This document shows positions 61,201 to 63,527 of a DNA stretch of 64,000 nt, piece after piece. Under the pieces are notes generated by a model. That model saw only the letters and a list, made by a program, of their open reading frames with translations. It made no database searches and was not told the DNA's origin. The DNA is from Echinostoma caproni (Eukaryota > Platyhelminthes > Trematoda > Plagiorchiida > Echinostomatidae), in contig UZAN01039817.1 of assembly GCA_900618425.1 (NCBI GenBank), positions 46,964 to 110,963 on the forward strand, read 5' to 3'. Numbering within the stretch: the stretch's first letter is position 1; each line of letters opens with the position of its first letter. Made by a program: the position numbers and the translations under genes.

Positions 61201-62636
61201 GATTTTATTAGTAGTCACAATTCGCTGCTGATGGATTCTGTGCCGCTATCTAGAAAAATTGCATCATGATTCGATTGCACACAATCTGCACGCAGACAAA
61301 TGTTAAATACACAAATAAGTGTAGATGTGATCCCGAAAAAATCGCACTTGTGTATAAAAAAGACAGATTACATTGATTCAGTGGACTAGGTTTCAAAATT
61401 AATGTGAAAGGAACGACGGGAGGAGGGCAGTTTCAACGGTCTATGAAAGAACAAAAATACTATTGTAATAACATGAACTGTGTATTAAAAGCGGTAGCTA
61501 TGCTAGGTATATATAACACGTGACCAATGACAGAATTGGCCACAACATATGAGAAAGAAATATGGAAAAGGTTCAAGTCAACTTTAAGCGGAACATAAAA
61601 CAGGTTAGTGAACCGTAAATGAATCGAATCATACAATTGCAAGTATACGAAATCATTATCAGATAAAGCAAAAGATATGGAGCGAATCAAACTCCATGAA
61701 TGACGGTTCCCACTTACCTCATAATCCCGACATCGAGTCTGGAGCTCCGCTACAGAGGAGTCTGGTTCTCTGACAGATCCGTTTGAATTGGACATTTTGG
61801 TTTCCTTGTCTGTGGACTTTTCGGCATTTTGGCAAGTCACGGATTGCCGTGGTCCTAGCTCATTTAACGGGGATCCATTGGTGAAGGTAAATCCGATGCA
61901 CGCAACTTGACAGCCACGGAAAATCGGACCAAGTGGGGGACCTTCCTGGAAGGGAACAAAATTTCACTATTTGAATTTGTTATACTTAAATGTATCCACA
62001 TTCAAAGAAGACTCACACTTACAGGGTTAACTCTATGGTGGTCGGGATTTATGTCTGAACACTAAAGATTACTTGAACTGGATATACTTAGTTTTGTTCG
62101 GAGTCACAACAGATTTGTGATGAAAGGATTTATGAAGGCGCACAGAAAGCTAACAGTAATTAACATTTCCTAGACCTCCATTGACAGAATCATTGTAAGC
62201 TTCTTCTGCATCTCAGAACTGCATTGAGCTCCTATTACTTCCTTTTCACAGTTTGACCGAACGGGTAGCCGATAGACAGCAAACAAGACCGTCGCAAGAG
62301 AGCTCCCAGGTAAGTTATGTAGACTGAAACTGAACATGACCAAAGCGAGGATCGTGTATATGGGGTTGTGTGAGGTAAACACTACCGCTCTAAAGTTAGC
62401 GACTGATTGTACTAATATTACTAGCAAGAATAACTTTTCTAAGCTTTTACTTATATTGGTATTATTATTACTATTATTTCACCCACAAAGACAGGAGGAT
62501 TGGGAGAAAAATTGACAACCACAAGGCACATTCGGTAAAGCAGCTAGAACACTCACGTGATTTCTGGTGGATTGTTCTATGTCGAAATTAGACGTATCTT
62601 CTGGGCTTTTGACCTCCGGTTTGTAGGGTGGAGTTT
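2567..62636 (-). CDS. MRCK: MRCK (Cdc42-binding kinase) gene, 23 exons, 5' end outside window
   Basis: This is a multi-exon gene for a myotonic dystrophy kinase-related Cdc42-binding kinase, an AGC-family Ser/Thr kinase. In the known family it acts downstream of Cdc42 on actomyosin by phosphorylating myosin light chain regulators. The exons seen here give, in order, the end of the AGC tail, a coiled coil, a C1 zinc finger, a PH domain, a CNH domain and a CRIB motif. That order is specific to MRCK and separates it from ROCK (no CNH or CRIB) and citron kinase (no CRIB of this type). All 22 junctions have GT/AG sites; phase agrees at 21, and the junction into the gap-truncated exon can be checked only on its downstream side. 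About 1,550 residues are visible against about 1,700 for whole human MRCK-alpha, and some 400 kinase residues are still missing upstream. Extra length comes from Ser/Gly-rich insertions in the PH domain, the CNH domain and the tail. Further in-phase coiled-coil exons could have been missed. Confidence 0.93.
2597..3938 (-). other. Intron 22 of MRCK
   Basis: Donor GTGAGT at the high end and a long pyrimidine tract at the low end. I see no repeat or coding homology inside. One N occurs at 3444. Confidence 0.55.
3939..4400 (-). CDS. MRCK: MRCK exon 22: Ser/Thr-rich C-terminal tail
   Basis: The exon has 154 codons and is in phase 0 at both ends when started after CACCCACTAG; the donor is GTGAGT. 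One base (4392) is an N, but the codon TCN is Ser in any case. The product is low in hydrophobics, with a Thr run (MSTTTTTSSACN), many Ser-Pro and Arg-Pro pairs, and RVRSLSLRPIPKQKN, similar to 'RKTKSLSLES' in the MRCK-alpha tail. This could be a phosphorylated basophilic site. The long open frame and matching phases support it; homology here is weak. Confidence 0.78.
6895..7511. other. Assembly gap (Ns)
   Basis: A run of 617 Ns. It borders an AT microsatellite, which may explain the break in assembly. Open frames reported through it have no meaning. Confidence 1.
7512..7551. repeat. (AT)n microsatellite beside the gap
   Basis: About 20 AT units run from the gap edge to the 3' end of the minus-strand LINE. 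The true length is unknown because the gap cuts it. Confidence 0.95.
8206..8764 (-). repeat. Tandem duplication inside the LINE 3' domain
   Basis: Segment A (8206-8324; TTAGGGGATCTGTGTTTATGA and ATTCGAAGCACTTGGATAAA) recurs at 8595-8700. Segment B (8538-8594; AGAAATTTAGAGACA region and AAAATTCGTGGATATG) recurs at 8701-8764. The order A-B-A-B, once the 204-bp insertion is removed, means a unit of about 175 bp was duplicated before that insertion landed. Confidence 0.75.
8325..8528 (-). mobile_element. Short insertion resembling a Penelope-like 3' end, with 9-bp target duplication
   Basis: The block is flanked by AAATTTAGA at 8316-8324 and 8529-8537. Removing it and one repeat restores the LINE sequence seen in the neighbouring duplicate (GGATAAATT followed by AGAGACA). 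On the minus strand it contains CCTGAAAAAGGCC, GAGGGTCGAAACATCG and a T-rich stretch. A short duplex beside a GGTCGAAAC box is common at the 3' ends of Penelope-like elements; that family assignment is inference. Confidence 0.6.
9495..9931 (+). mobile_element. 5'-truncated RTE-type LINE nested in the CR1 LINE
   Basis: The plus strand reads NRLRWLGHVLRVSDGRLPQR, MTWRRGMKKYTEQLGRVGVS, RLPGWGPKDSETAWLETLK and QQWRSC, the C-terminal end of an RTE-type ORF2. The 3' end is CTGTACAATGATGACGATGA plus TGATGA repeats. The 11-bp direct repeat TATATTAGCTG lies at 9484-9494 and 9932-9942. This is a complete insertion record, missing only the 5' part of the element. Confidence 0.92.
11846..12370 (-). CDS. 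MRCK: MRCK exon 21: CRIB (Cdc42-binding) motif
   Basis: The exon has 175 codons, phase 0/0, acceptor TTTTCAATGATAG and donor GTACGC. It starts KPRRFTLLTRDGD, like MRCK 'NKRRYSFRVPEEE'. At about residue 72 it has ISGPSDFRHVGHLGP, a complete CRIB signature (I-S-x-P-x-x-F-x-H-x-x-H-x-G) that in the family binds GTP-loaded Cdc42. About 90 residues follow, including EAERVARFKSVIEERYR and then a Ser/Thr/Pro-rich stretch. Confidence 0.95.
12721..12855 (-). repeat. tRNA-derived SINE, family B
   Basis: Aligns with the copy at 46570-46742. Shared blocks are TTATTGAATATA, CAGTCAA, CAGGAAG, GCCATACAAAGGCTG, AGCGGTT, GGGAACTTCC/GGGACTTCC and GTGACCTAAC. On the minus strand the tRNA-like head is at the high end and the AT-rich tail at the low end. 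Confidence 0.7.
12856..13040 (+). repeat. tRNA-derived SINE, family A, opposite orientation
   Basis: The plus strand has ATGGTCTGAAGTTCGAGCCC (B box), CAAGTCCCGGGGCTTAGG, CGTCACTGAATTG, CCCCGTCTGCTGTTCATAAC and a GTAATAAAAAAAAA tail. It matches the reverse complement of 35655-35912 with an internal deletion. It meets the family B copy head to head. Confidence 0.75.
15194..15720 (-). CDS. MRCK: MRCK exon 20: last CNH strands with a Ser/Gly insert
   Basis: The exon has 175 codons plus two leading bases, acceptor CCTCTACCCTTCCAG and donor GTGAGT. NCGVYVNTHRQRTRPDHLMW and WPYLYVFTEAGLVVYEV match MRCK 'SIGIYTDCQGRRSRQQELMW' and 'APYLSVYSENAVDIFDV'. MRPLCWDSHLCLIQS is then followed by about 50 Ser/Gly/Ala-rich residues before QRLIYLAGPP, where human MRCK runs almost directly into 'ETIRLIYFKN'. 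The end (LDVPEAS) resembles 'LVVPETS'. Confidence 0.94.
16430..16530 (+). mobile_element. Reverse transcriptase scrap
   Basis: The plus strand encodes NIPQGSVLLSSLVHVYF, the 'PQGSVLSP' block of LINE reverse transcriptases. It is followed by stops and a C/A homopolymer at about 16526-16545. Too short to place in a clade. Confidence 0.45.
17690..18735 (+). mobile_element. Jockey/CR1-type LINE reverse transcriptase, decayed
   Basis: In shifting plus-strand frames the segment encodes IISPIHKGGCHSDPANYGP, LPVLSK-like sequence, ANAFDRVNLKILLRKPHNFG, VLDWIEESLRQRTMAIRVSS, LQGSVLGPQLFLVFINDV and VFADDAKI. These are reverse transcriptase blocks in the correct order, including the A/S-FDRVN and F-A-D-D catalytic regions. 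Several stops and frameshifts are present. It ends close to an ATT microsatellite. Confidence 0.85.
18738..18762. repeat. (ATT)8 microsatellite
   Basis: About eight ATT units just after the LINE reverse transcriptase. It may be derived from that element's tail. Confidence 0.9.
19343..19745 (-). mobile_element. RTE-type LINE, 3' ORF2 fragment
   Basis: The minus strand reads GLGAVLGNRGRPLEQVVDLH, RLRWSGYVLRMSSDGSPQRA, then in another frame LIRRLAPTDPVRLPGWGPRD, WLETPSDMAG and QWRSCLYSLSL. It is the same C-terminal block as at 9495-9931 and 57610-57975. A frameshift near 19540 separates the two halves. Confidence 0.85.
19904..20023 (-). CDS. MRCK: MRCK exon 19: CNH domain
   Basis: A 120-bp exon: 2 + 117 + 1 bases. 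It reads DLVDLDPSLSFFQQVPCDAH then LSIQVDDDEFLLVFE. This matches MRCK 'DHTLSFIAHQPMDAICAVEISSKEYLLCFN'. The acceptor's pyrimidine tract is itself a CT microsatellite (20034-20052), and the donor is GTGAGTT. Confidence 0.93.
20034..20052. repeat. (GA)n tract forming the acceptor of exon 19
   Basis: On the minus strand this is a CT run ending 10 bases before the AG acceptor; it serves as the polypyrimidine tract. Confidence 0.85.
20640..20775 (-). repeat. Possible third SINE-like element
   Basis: On the minus strand GATGGCTGAGTAGCAAG resembles a tRNA A box, and GAGTGGGAACCCCGCC is a degraded B-box-like region about 40 bases on. Only one copy is seen in the window, so this is tentative. Confidence 0.3.
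21945..22030 (+). repeat. Copy of a dispersed LINE 3' UTR motif
   Basis: Contains ACAACCATTAGCCACGCATT followed by TTCGTGCAC and TTGCTTGCTGTCTTTTGACA. It matches segments at 19213-19275 and 59537-59605 on the plus strand and at 58045-58120 on the minus strand. Confidence 0.65.
22226..22286. repeat. (CT)17(AC)13 compound microsatellite
   Basis: 35 bases of CT repeat run directly into 26 bases of AC repeat. The AC end lies 18 bp from the donor of exon 18. Confidence 0.97.
22305..22634 (-). CDS. MRCK: MRCK exon 18: CNH domain core
   Basis: The exon has 110 codons including the split ends, acceptor TTTTTTGTCTTCCAG and donor GTAAGTC. Conserved pieces are LSEPKTCSQFICG (MRCK 'LSETKGCQTVTSG'), GRRSVWVYEI (MRCK 'MKRQVLCYEL'), HRRLREISCPDTVQSI and GDWLCIGCPSFFALYNL. 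A compound microsatellite begins 18 bp past the donor inside the intron. Confidence 0.95.
22635..23127 (-). other. Intron 17 of MRCK
   Basis: A 493-bp intron with normal splice sites. Nothing recognisable inside; one N at 22782. Confidence 0.7.
23128..23211 (-). CDS. MRCK: MRCK exon 17: CNH domain
   Basis: An 84-bp exon: 2 + 81 + 1 bases, acceptor TTTGTTCATTTACAG and donor GTGAGT. It reads IVRRGDKKPVFQIEALAEEL then QMIVIIQ. This aligns with MRCK 'IIRVGDNKKIHQIELIPNDQLVAVISG'. It lies only 192 bp from exon 16. Confidence 0.93.
23404..23466 (-). CDS. MRCK: MRCK exon 16: CNH domain, first blade
   Basis: A 63-bp exon: 2 + 60 + 1 bases, acceptor TTCACTGTTGCTTAG and donor GTAAGTG. It reads EDRILLGADDGLHVADIKHG, matching 'HERIALGNEEGLFVVHVTKD'. 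The G-x-x-D/E-G-L signature is typical of the CNH beta-propeller. Confidence 0.93.
23467..25711 (-). other. Intron 15 of MRCK
   Basis: 2.2 kb between the gap-truncated exon 15 and exon 16. Includes a short AC tract (about 25457-25472). No repeat or coding homology was recognised. Confidence 0.55.
25712..25719 (-). CDS. MRCK: MRCK exon 15: CNH exon truncated by the assembly gap
   Basis: Eight coding bases are visible at the left edge of the gap, followed on the minus strand by a perfect donor, GTGAGT. They read V-L plus one base. Joined to exon 16, which begins with two bases of an Asp codon, this gives V-L-D-E-D-R. That fits the MRCK CNH sequence 'AAIIDHERIALGNEEGLF'. The rest of the exon, equivalent to 'VYVPKEAYDSTLPLI', should lie under the Ns at 25720-26470. 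Confidence 0.8.
25720..26470. other. Assembly gap (Ns), hides most of MRCK exon 15
   Basis: 751 Ns. The last 8 bases of a CNH exon and its donor are visible at the low edge. The start of that exon and part of intron 14 must lie within it. Confidence 1.
26471..27443 (-). other. Remainder of intron 14 of MRCK
   Basis: Unique sequence with a small TATC repeat (about 26875-26893). No CNH exon was found on this side of the gap. Confidence 0.5.
27444..27584 (-). CDS. MRCK: MRCK exon 14: PH domain C-terminal helix
   Basis: The exon has 47 codons, phase 0 at both ends, acceptor CATATGTAG and donor GTAATC. SLFLLFDNPNLAERWLRTMD is the last PH strand and helix, with the invariant Trp, matching MRCK 'SILMLADTENEKNKWVGVLS'. 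It ends HMRKIPDDE, after which the CNH domain should begin. Confidence 0.94.
27585..29165 (-). other. Intron 13 of MRCK
   Basis: 1.6 kb with no coding homology. At 28653-28672 the minus strand carries AAGGATAGGTCGAAACATTG, similar to the box in the 8325-8528 insertion. Confidence 0.55.
29166..29423 (-). CDS. MRCK: MRCK exon 13: PH domain with a long Ser-rich loop
   Basis: The exon has 86 codons, phase 0/0, acceptor TTCAATCTGCCAG and donor GTTAGT. The conserved part is IVDMRSPGFSVSRVSDTDVI followed by HAKRNDIPKILK. It matches MRCK '[31 protein letters not shown]'. It is preceded by 54 polar residues where human MRCK has about 15, so one PH loop carries roughly 40 extra residues. Length and phase agree with the flanking exons. 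Confidence 0.94.
29480..30790 (+). mobile_element. Penelope-like element: reverse transcriptase end and GIY-YIG endonuclease, decayed
   Basis: The plus strand has GSLFTDLFIAKLENTQLQST, CVQYTRYLDYVYH (where Penelope enzymes have the Y-x-D-D site), MFNTTHPNIT and CRFLDVCITRRSDGSV. Further on come RGRKIYNEDMLAKELR, KEKVP and YSCGTTYIGRTVRRLSERIG followed by EHHSAWLNTG. The last is the GIY-YIG nuclease typical of Penelope-like elements. Frameshifts, stops and loss of the second catalytic Asp show it is inactive. The 5' part of the reverse transcriptase is missing. Confidence 0.88.
31850..31985 (-). repeat. Possible degraded family A SINE
   Basis: GGCGGGGGTTTCAACTTAAG and GTCTTA resemble the B-box segment of family A (TGGCGGGGTTCACACCT, GACCATA). 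Weak. Confidence 0.25.
32150..32230 (-). CDS. MRCK: MRCK exon 12: PH domain, N-terminal strands
   Basis: The exon has 27 codons, phase 0/0, acceptor CACTTTGTAG and donor GTGAGT. It reads MPKVGGIKRGWTRHYLFLSD and then MRLFIYD, matching MRCK '[27 protein letters not shown]'. The K-R-G-W core is the typical second PH strand. Confidence 0.95.
32231..32673 (-). other. Intron 11 of MRCK
   Basis: A 443-bp intron; nothing recognisable inside. Confidence 0.7.
32674..32729 (-). CDS. MRCK: MRCK exon 11: C1-PH linker
   Basis: A 56-bp exon: two bases complete the split Gly codon from exon 10, then 18 codons to a phase 0 end. The acceptor is TTTCCCTCCCACAG. It reads TSLDGGCGLGTVLEGVVQ, matching MRCK 'GIDPQKGIGTAYEGHVRI', the first strand of the PH domain. 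The donor is GTTTGT, weaker than its neighbours. Confidence 0.93.
32730..34794 (-). other. Intron 10 of MRCK
   Basis: 2.1 kb between the C1 and PH parts. A G-rich tract lies at about 33172-33200 and an AC/ATAC microsatellite at 33436-33475. No coding homology. Confidence 0.6.
33436..33475. repeat. (AC)n(ATAC)n microsatellite
   Basis: An AC run with one G interruption, followed by three ATAC units. Confidence 0.9.
34795..35128 (-). CDS. MRCK: MRCK exon 10: C1 zinc finger
   Basis: The exon starts in phase 0 after CTCCTCCTTTAG and ends one base into a codon before GTCAGT. After about 55 linker residues rich in Ser, Pro and Asp it encodes a complete C1 domain from HKFTLTTFTDPTKCHACTSL onward. 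The spacing H-X12-C-X2-C-X13-C-X2-C-X4-H-X2-C-X7-C gives all eight zinc ligands. The usual Pro and QG residues of the lipid-binding loops are present. In MRCK this domain binds membrane lipids or phorbol ester. It ends CPAPPETLL, like 'CPVPPEQTK' of the mammalian protein. Confidence 0.96.
35129..38401 (-). other. Intron 9 of MRCK
   Basis: 3.3 kb. Holds a well-preserved family A SINE (35655-35912) and an AT microsatellite (38213-38231). Otherwise unique. Confidence 0.6.
35655..35912 (-). repeat. tRNA-derived SINE, family A (fullest copy)
   Basis: On the minus strand: TGGTGACCCAGTGGTTTAG (A box-like), then CTTAGGTTCAAGCCCCG (B box), then a body with GTCCGGTTCAGTACTACGTC and CTAAGTCCCGGGGTTGCC. 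It ends CTGTCTGCTGTTCATCACAC and ATGTGTAATAAAAAAG. The head with pol III promoter boxes and the A-rich tail are standard for a tRNA-derived SINE. Confidence 0.82.
38402..38439 (-). CDS. MRCK: MRCK exon 9: 38-bp micro-exon
   Basis: Exon 8 ends one base into a codon, while the C1 exon must start in phase 0, so a connecting exon is required. This 38-bp segment is exactly that: 2 bases, 12 codons and a phase 0 end. It lies between a strong acceptor (TTTCCTTCCTACCGTTCAG) and donor GTAAGTT. It reads A-NQTRLLRINNG, the fading end of the coiled coil. It is too short to judge by homology, so the call rests on splice sites and phase. Confidence 0.75.
38440..40685 (-). other. Intron 8 of MRCK
   Basis: 2.2 kb. 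Contains a plus-strand PH-like exon candidate (38742-38816) and a minus-strand copy of the dispersed LINE 3' motif at about 40255-40300. Confidence 0.55.
38742..38816 (+). CDS. Possible plus-strand exon resembling the last helix of a PH domain
   Basis: After CTCTCTCTTTCTTGC...GATGCAG (acceptor-like) the plus strand reads AVLAERERWTNAIGSFLNTN, then GTAG followed by GTCAGT (donor-like). E-R-E-R-W-x-x-A-I is the common pattern of the C-terminal PH helix. The frame is open well beyond both ends (38561-39022, 153 codons), which is long for this window. It cannot belong to MRCK, which is on the other strand and has its own PH domain. It could be an exon of a nested gene, a retrocopy fragment, or chance. 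Confidence 0.25.
40686..40762 (-). CDS. MRCK: MRCK exon 8: short coiled-coil exon
   Basis: A 77-bp exon. One base finishes the codon from exon 7, 25 codons follow, and one base is carried over. The acceptor is CGTTCTCAG and the donor GTACGT. The product, QLKTKDMKIQEQERMLESLK and on to DQLLE, is an uninterrupted coiled coil with regularly spaced Leu and Met. It extends the last helix of exon 7. Confidence 0.9.
41035..41860 (+). mobile_element. CR1-type LINE, reverse transcriptase and C-terminal part
   Basis: The plus strand encodes SSGVLQSAIFSPYLFAIYTS, RHFEYADDSDLSISVSNQSE (intact Y-A-D-D), LRIPLKSVLILIPKNGLK, MYLGITIESNLRCSLHTQA and, at 41595-41850, IEACLKFVDNIQSDCIHPLH and EYKLIPSRISVKKLIDTLS. 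The last matches the C-terminus of the LINE at 7.8 kb. Frameshifts separate the blocks. Confidence 0.85.
42165..42305 (+). CDS. Possible first exon of a small secreted protein
   Basis: An ATG opens 47 codons and ends in phase 0 at a consensus donor (GTG followed by GTAAGTAT). The first 16 residues, MIVKTFFVIVAVLIGE, look like a signal peptide: Lys, then a hydrophobic core. The rest is basic and polar (SKNEQAARKESGQSAKQSAL). I do not recognise the family. Trematodes have many short secreted proteins built from small exons, so a nested gene is possible. No downstream exon was identified, and the surroundings are full of LINE debris. Confidence 0.3.
42634..42775 (-). repeat. tRNA-derived SINE, family A, 5'-truncated
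   Basis: The tail TTTTTTATCATACACATTTT and CGTGATGAACAGCAGACGGG match the 3' end of family A, followed by CACGGGACTTGGAGTGGCG from its body. The tRNA-like head is missing. Confidence 0.75.
43020..43680 (+). mobile_element. CR1-type LINE, C-terminal remnant
   Basis: TYVKHLGIIL (like the 'VKYLGVTID' block), then STGISRNDLVQFVVRKHATS and VPDYHTRYRFKILLSRSYVW in the plus strand. These fit the region between the reverse transcriptase and the C-terminus of CR1-type elements. Weaker than the copy at 41 kb. Confidence 0.55.
44240..44490 (-). mobile_element. RTE-type LINE, 3' ORF2 scrap
   Basis: The plus strand shows CCAGGAAGCCTGAGGCGACC, CATGCATATACCCGTG and ATCAACTGCCTCGGCAAACA, parallel to the minus-strand RTE fragment at 19.4 kb (CCAGGGAGCCTAACGG, CCACTACCTGCCTCGGAAAA). 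The reading frame is heavily broken. Confidence 0.6.
45238..45602 (-). CDS. MRCK: MRCK exon 7: coiled coil, 'SELEALR' motif
   Basis: The exon starts in phase 0 after CTTCCATCGTCAG and ends two bases into a codon before GTAAGTG. It begins AFTVRVVSELEALRMASMG, matching MRCK 'ALASKMTEELEALRNSSLG'. About 50 Ser/Thr-rich residues follow, then DWRLRKSSKVNKMERSNLQ and a final coiled coil (EVRVREQAELRSQEAEAKL). The basic W-R-L-R-K stretch corresponds to 'WKMRRFAKLD' of MRCK-alpha. Confidence 0.93.
46570..46742 (-). repeat. tRNA-derived SINE, family B (best copy)
   Basis: On the minus strand: GGCGGTGGTGTTCAAGTGGT (A box region), then GTCACTGTGACGCGGAAG, then CCCGGGTTCGAACCGC (perfect B box GGTTCGAACC). 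It ends in TTGACTGCACATTCATATAT and an AATAAA-rich tail. It differs from family A in its body and tail. Confidence 0.85.
47566..47973 (+). other. Unassigned 135-codon open frame
   Basis: The plus strand is open for 135 codons with mixed, non-repetitive composition (for example SPDQAVQLADYLTNVEPMIG and PDSWAVPGYRTNEHQKMPEP). I recognise no domain, and no clear splice sites frame it. It may be chance or an old gene fragment. Confidence 0.15.
49940..50248 (-). mobile_element. RTE-type LINE fragment, inverted piece
   Basis: The minus strand reads LSQILALRYTPRRPTIAVFL and DRKGSFDSVDREALMGSLL, the early reverse transcriptase block. The same block is found on the plus strand immediately to the right, so the two pieces lie head to head. 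Confidence 0.8.
50121..50391. repeat. Imperfect inverted repeat, arms of about 129 bp
   Basis: Arms at 50121-50248 and 50262-50391 with about 13 bp between them. Over one readable stretch of about 80 bases I count roughly nine differences. Both arms are the same RTE reverse transcriptase segment. Confidence 0.85.
50249..51620 (+). mobile_element. RTE-type LINE, reverse transcriptase to 3' end
   Basis: The plus strand encodes GCIDQIFTLRQVLELRHNHR, RPTVAMFLDLKGAFDSVDRE, LEYADDIVCLFECMEDAQSA (intact Y-A-D-D), FGMCFAPSKCKVML, ITARISKARSAHAGLKHLWR, RIQIGRLRWLRHLLRIPS, MTWRRGTKKCTEPLGRVGVS and DMAANRQQWRSC. A few stops and one frameshift interrupt it. It ends CGCTGTACAATGATGACG, the same 3' end as the nested copy at 9.9 kb. 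Confidence 0.9.
53308..53445 (-). CDS. MRCK: MRCK exon 6: end of main coiled coil, conserved W motif
   Basis: The exon has 46 codons in phase 0/0. It contains ISNWERRLYELSQWADDERA, which lines up with the MRCK block '[22 protein letters not shown]', including both tryptophans and the acidic DE pair. This block is among the more recognisable parts of the MRCK coiled coil and supports orthology. The donor is GTGAGT. The acceptor (GATCAAAG) is weak in pyrimidines. Confidence 0.92.
53446..55078 (-). other. Intron 5 of MRCK
   Basis: 1.6 kb with no recognised element. Confidence 0.6.
55079..55474 (-). CDS. MRCK: MRCK exon 5: coiled coil with a polar insert
   Basis: The exon has 132 codons, phase 0 at both ends, acceptor TCCTCAAATAG and donor GTGAGT. 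It opens with LLSDLSRLRAELAAHRQ, then has about 60 Ser/Thr/Asn-rich residues with little coiled-coil character. It returns to long heptads (ELYERIRELETTLKLTTDRL) and ends KEWDQDRGILEQRLEG. A 5 kb intron separates it from exon 4, so an extra in-phase exon there cannot be excluded. Confidence 0.9.
57610..57975 (+). mobile_element. RTE-type LINE, 3' ORF2 fragment
   Basis: The plus strand reads NHGRPLEQVVNLHRLRWLEY and VLRMSSNRLTRCVMF, and then after a stop HEGMKTLTW, RLPGWGLRDRSNRCLETLSD. It is closest to the copy at 19.4 kb (GNRGRPLEQVVDLHRLRW), so both may come from one subfamily distinct from the copies at 9.5 and 50 kb. Confidence 0.85.
59220..59620 (+). mobile_element. Jockey/CR1-type LINE, C-terminal end and 3' UTR
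   Basis: The plus strand encodes LYKAQIHSTIEYFGDVWDRE, TALPLDRVQHKA, INDPTLTGNLQLVTHRLTAA and SLSLFNWYYF. This is the post-reverse-transcriptase 'Y-K-A-x-I-R-P-x-x-E-Y' region of Jockey-like LINEs. ACAACCAATAATCATGCATT and GGTTGCTGTCTTTTAGACGC follow, the motif repeated elsewhere in the window. Confidence 0.78.
59901..60036 (-). CDS. MRCK: MRCK exon 4: coiled coil
   Basis: One base completes the split Glu codon from the exon above, then 45 codons follow to a phase 0 end before GTAAGTC. The acceptor is TTATTTTCAG. The product is a clear coiled coil, with LLEQQEANQKLSAELRDFEE near its start and STIMQLEAERTD at its end. Confidence 0.9.
60037..60707 (-). other. Intron 3 of MRCK
   Basis: 671 bp, nothing recognised. 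Confidence 0.65.
60708..60892 (-). CDS. MRCK: MRCK exon 3: coiled coil
   Basis: The exon starts in phase 0 after TTTTCCACAG and ends two bases into a codon before GTAAGTG. Its 61 codons begin LRIKQLESDL, include a short Ser/Thr/Ala linker, and continue with heptads rich in Leu, Glu, Lys and Gln (TVAALEKDLELMNDKCQQLE). This is dimer-forming coiled coil, as expected after the kinase tail. Its sequence is not diagnostic by itself; the assignment rests on position, phase and orientation. Confidence 0.88.
60893..61717 (-). other. Intron 2 of MRCK
   Basis: 825 bp. At about 60930-61040 the minus strand has CTTCTGATGAAACAGTATTG and CCTTGATGAACGGTTGAAAC followed by a T run, resembling the box in the 8325-8528 insertion. 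Otherwise unique. Confidence 0.55.
61718..61945 (-). CDS. MRCK: MRCK exon 2: end of AGC tail and start of coiled coil
   Basis: The exon has 76 codons, phase 0 at both ends, acceptor TTCCCTTCCAG and donor GTAAGT. Near residue 17 it reads CIGFTFTNGSPLNE, the counterpart of the MRCK 'FVGFTYT' hydrophobic motif that closes the AGC kinase tail. The remaining 50 or so residues are polar (STDKETKMSNSNGS) and then enter heptad-like sequence (VAELQTRCRDYE), the beginning of the coiled coil. Confidence 0.93.
61946..62556 (-). other. Intron 1 of those visible in MRCK
   Basis: 611 bp. A degraded minus-strand copy of the dispersed LINE 3' motif is at about 62225-62300 (GTTTGCTGTCTATCGGCTAC). No coding homology. 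Confidence 0.55.
62557..62636 (-). CDS. MRCK: MRCK exon 1 of those visible: AGC kinase C-terminal tail
   Basis: The exon has a clean acceptor (TTTATAG) and donor (GTGAGT). It starts with two bases that complete a codon from an exon beyond the window and ends in phase 0. It encodes TPPYKPEVKSPEDTSNFD, which matches the conserved 'PYIPEV..P.DTSNFD' block that follows the kinase domain in MRCK. This AGC tail segment packs on the kinase lobes. It is the most upstream MRCK exon I can find; the 1.4 kb above it shows only a LINE fragment and no kinase exon. Confidence 0.92.
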
Positions 62637-63527
62637 CTATAAAGGAAATAATGATTCTTTAAAACGATGCACACTGCCGAGGGTAAGAACACCACGTTTA
62701 CCAAGTCCGAAAATCACGAAGTCAATGCATTACTTGAAAACTTCATTTGGAGGACACAGAGCATGATACGGTCAGTAGTGCGGAAAATGTACGAATTGGT
62801 AGATAAGAAATGTTCTGAATGGCTTCCGTCAAACTCGTACTAAATACCCACTCATTTCATGCAACCCTTTATTCCGGCTTTTAACTAGGAAGGCAAGATC
62901 CAAGATCCATCCCAAATGATTTACATACATAAATCGCTTTAAAAAGTGGCGACACCGAAGCATGCTTACCGTTTGGTATTTGAAAATAAGCGCAGACTTT
63001 TAACGAGGTCGTAAGGAATATGTACAAATTACAGCTTGGAATGAGTACCAACTTCATCTGGATAAAAGTATACGACGAAAAACAGATGATATATGGGGCT
63101 ATAACCGGCTCACTGAATTAATAACAGAGAGTTAACCAAAAACCCCAATTTCAAACTAACCGATGTACGAATCACACCACTTGGTAAGCATTCTCCACAC
63201 AAGACACCACATCTATCTTTTGACAGCGCCGTGGCGCGGCGTCCGCCACTGAATATCATTGCCCTCCTTGTCGAGCTCCATCTACCTGACAGGGTTTTCC
63301 AGAAGGGGTGAATGAACCAACCAACCGGTCACCGGCTCATCCGGAACTATGCTGCTACCTTGTAGCTCGCGCTTCGTTGTGCACAGGTTAGAGTGCAGCC
63401 TCGAACAAGACTTACACTGGTCTAGATGACCCAGCAGTGCAACAGTCCACAACACAAACAAAATGAAATATGAACATTCACTCATCCATTTGTTCCCATA
63501 GCTTTCCTCTTTCAGAGAAAATTGTTT
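62637..63527. other. Upstream MRCK intron, unassigned part
   Basis: No kinase exon was found on the minus strand. A minus-strand frame at 63282-63485 begins with a hydrophobic stretch (FILFVLWTVALLG), but I cannot link it to a gene. It adjoins a LINE and may be part of its 5' region. Confidence 0.4.
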
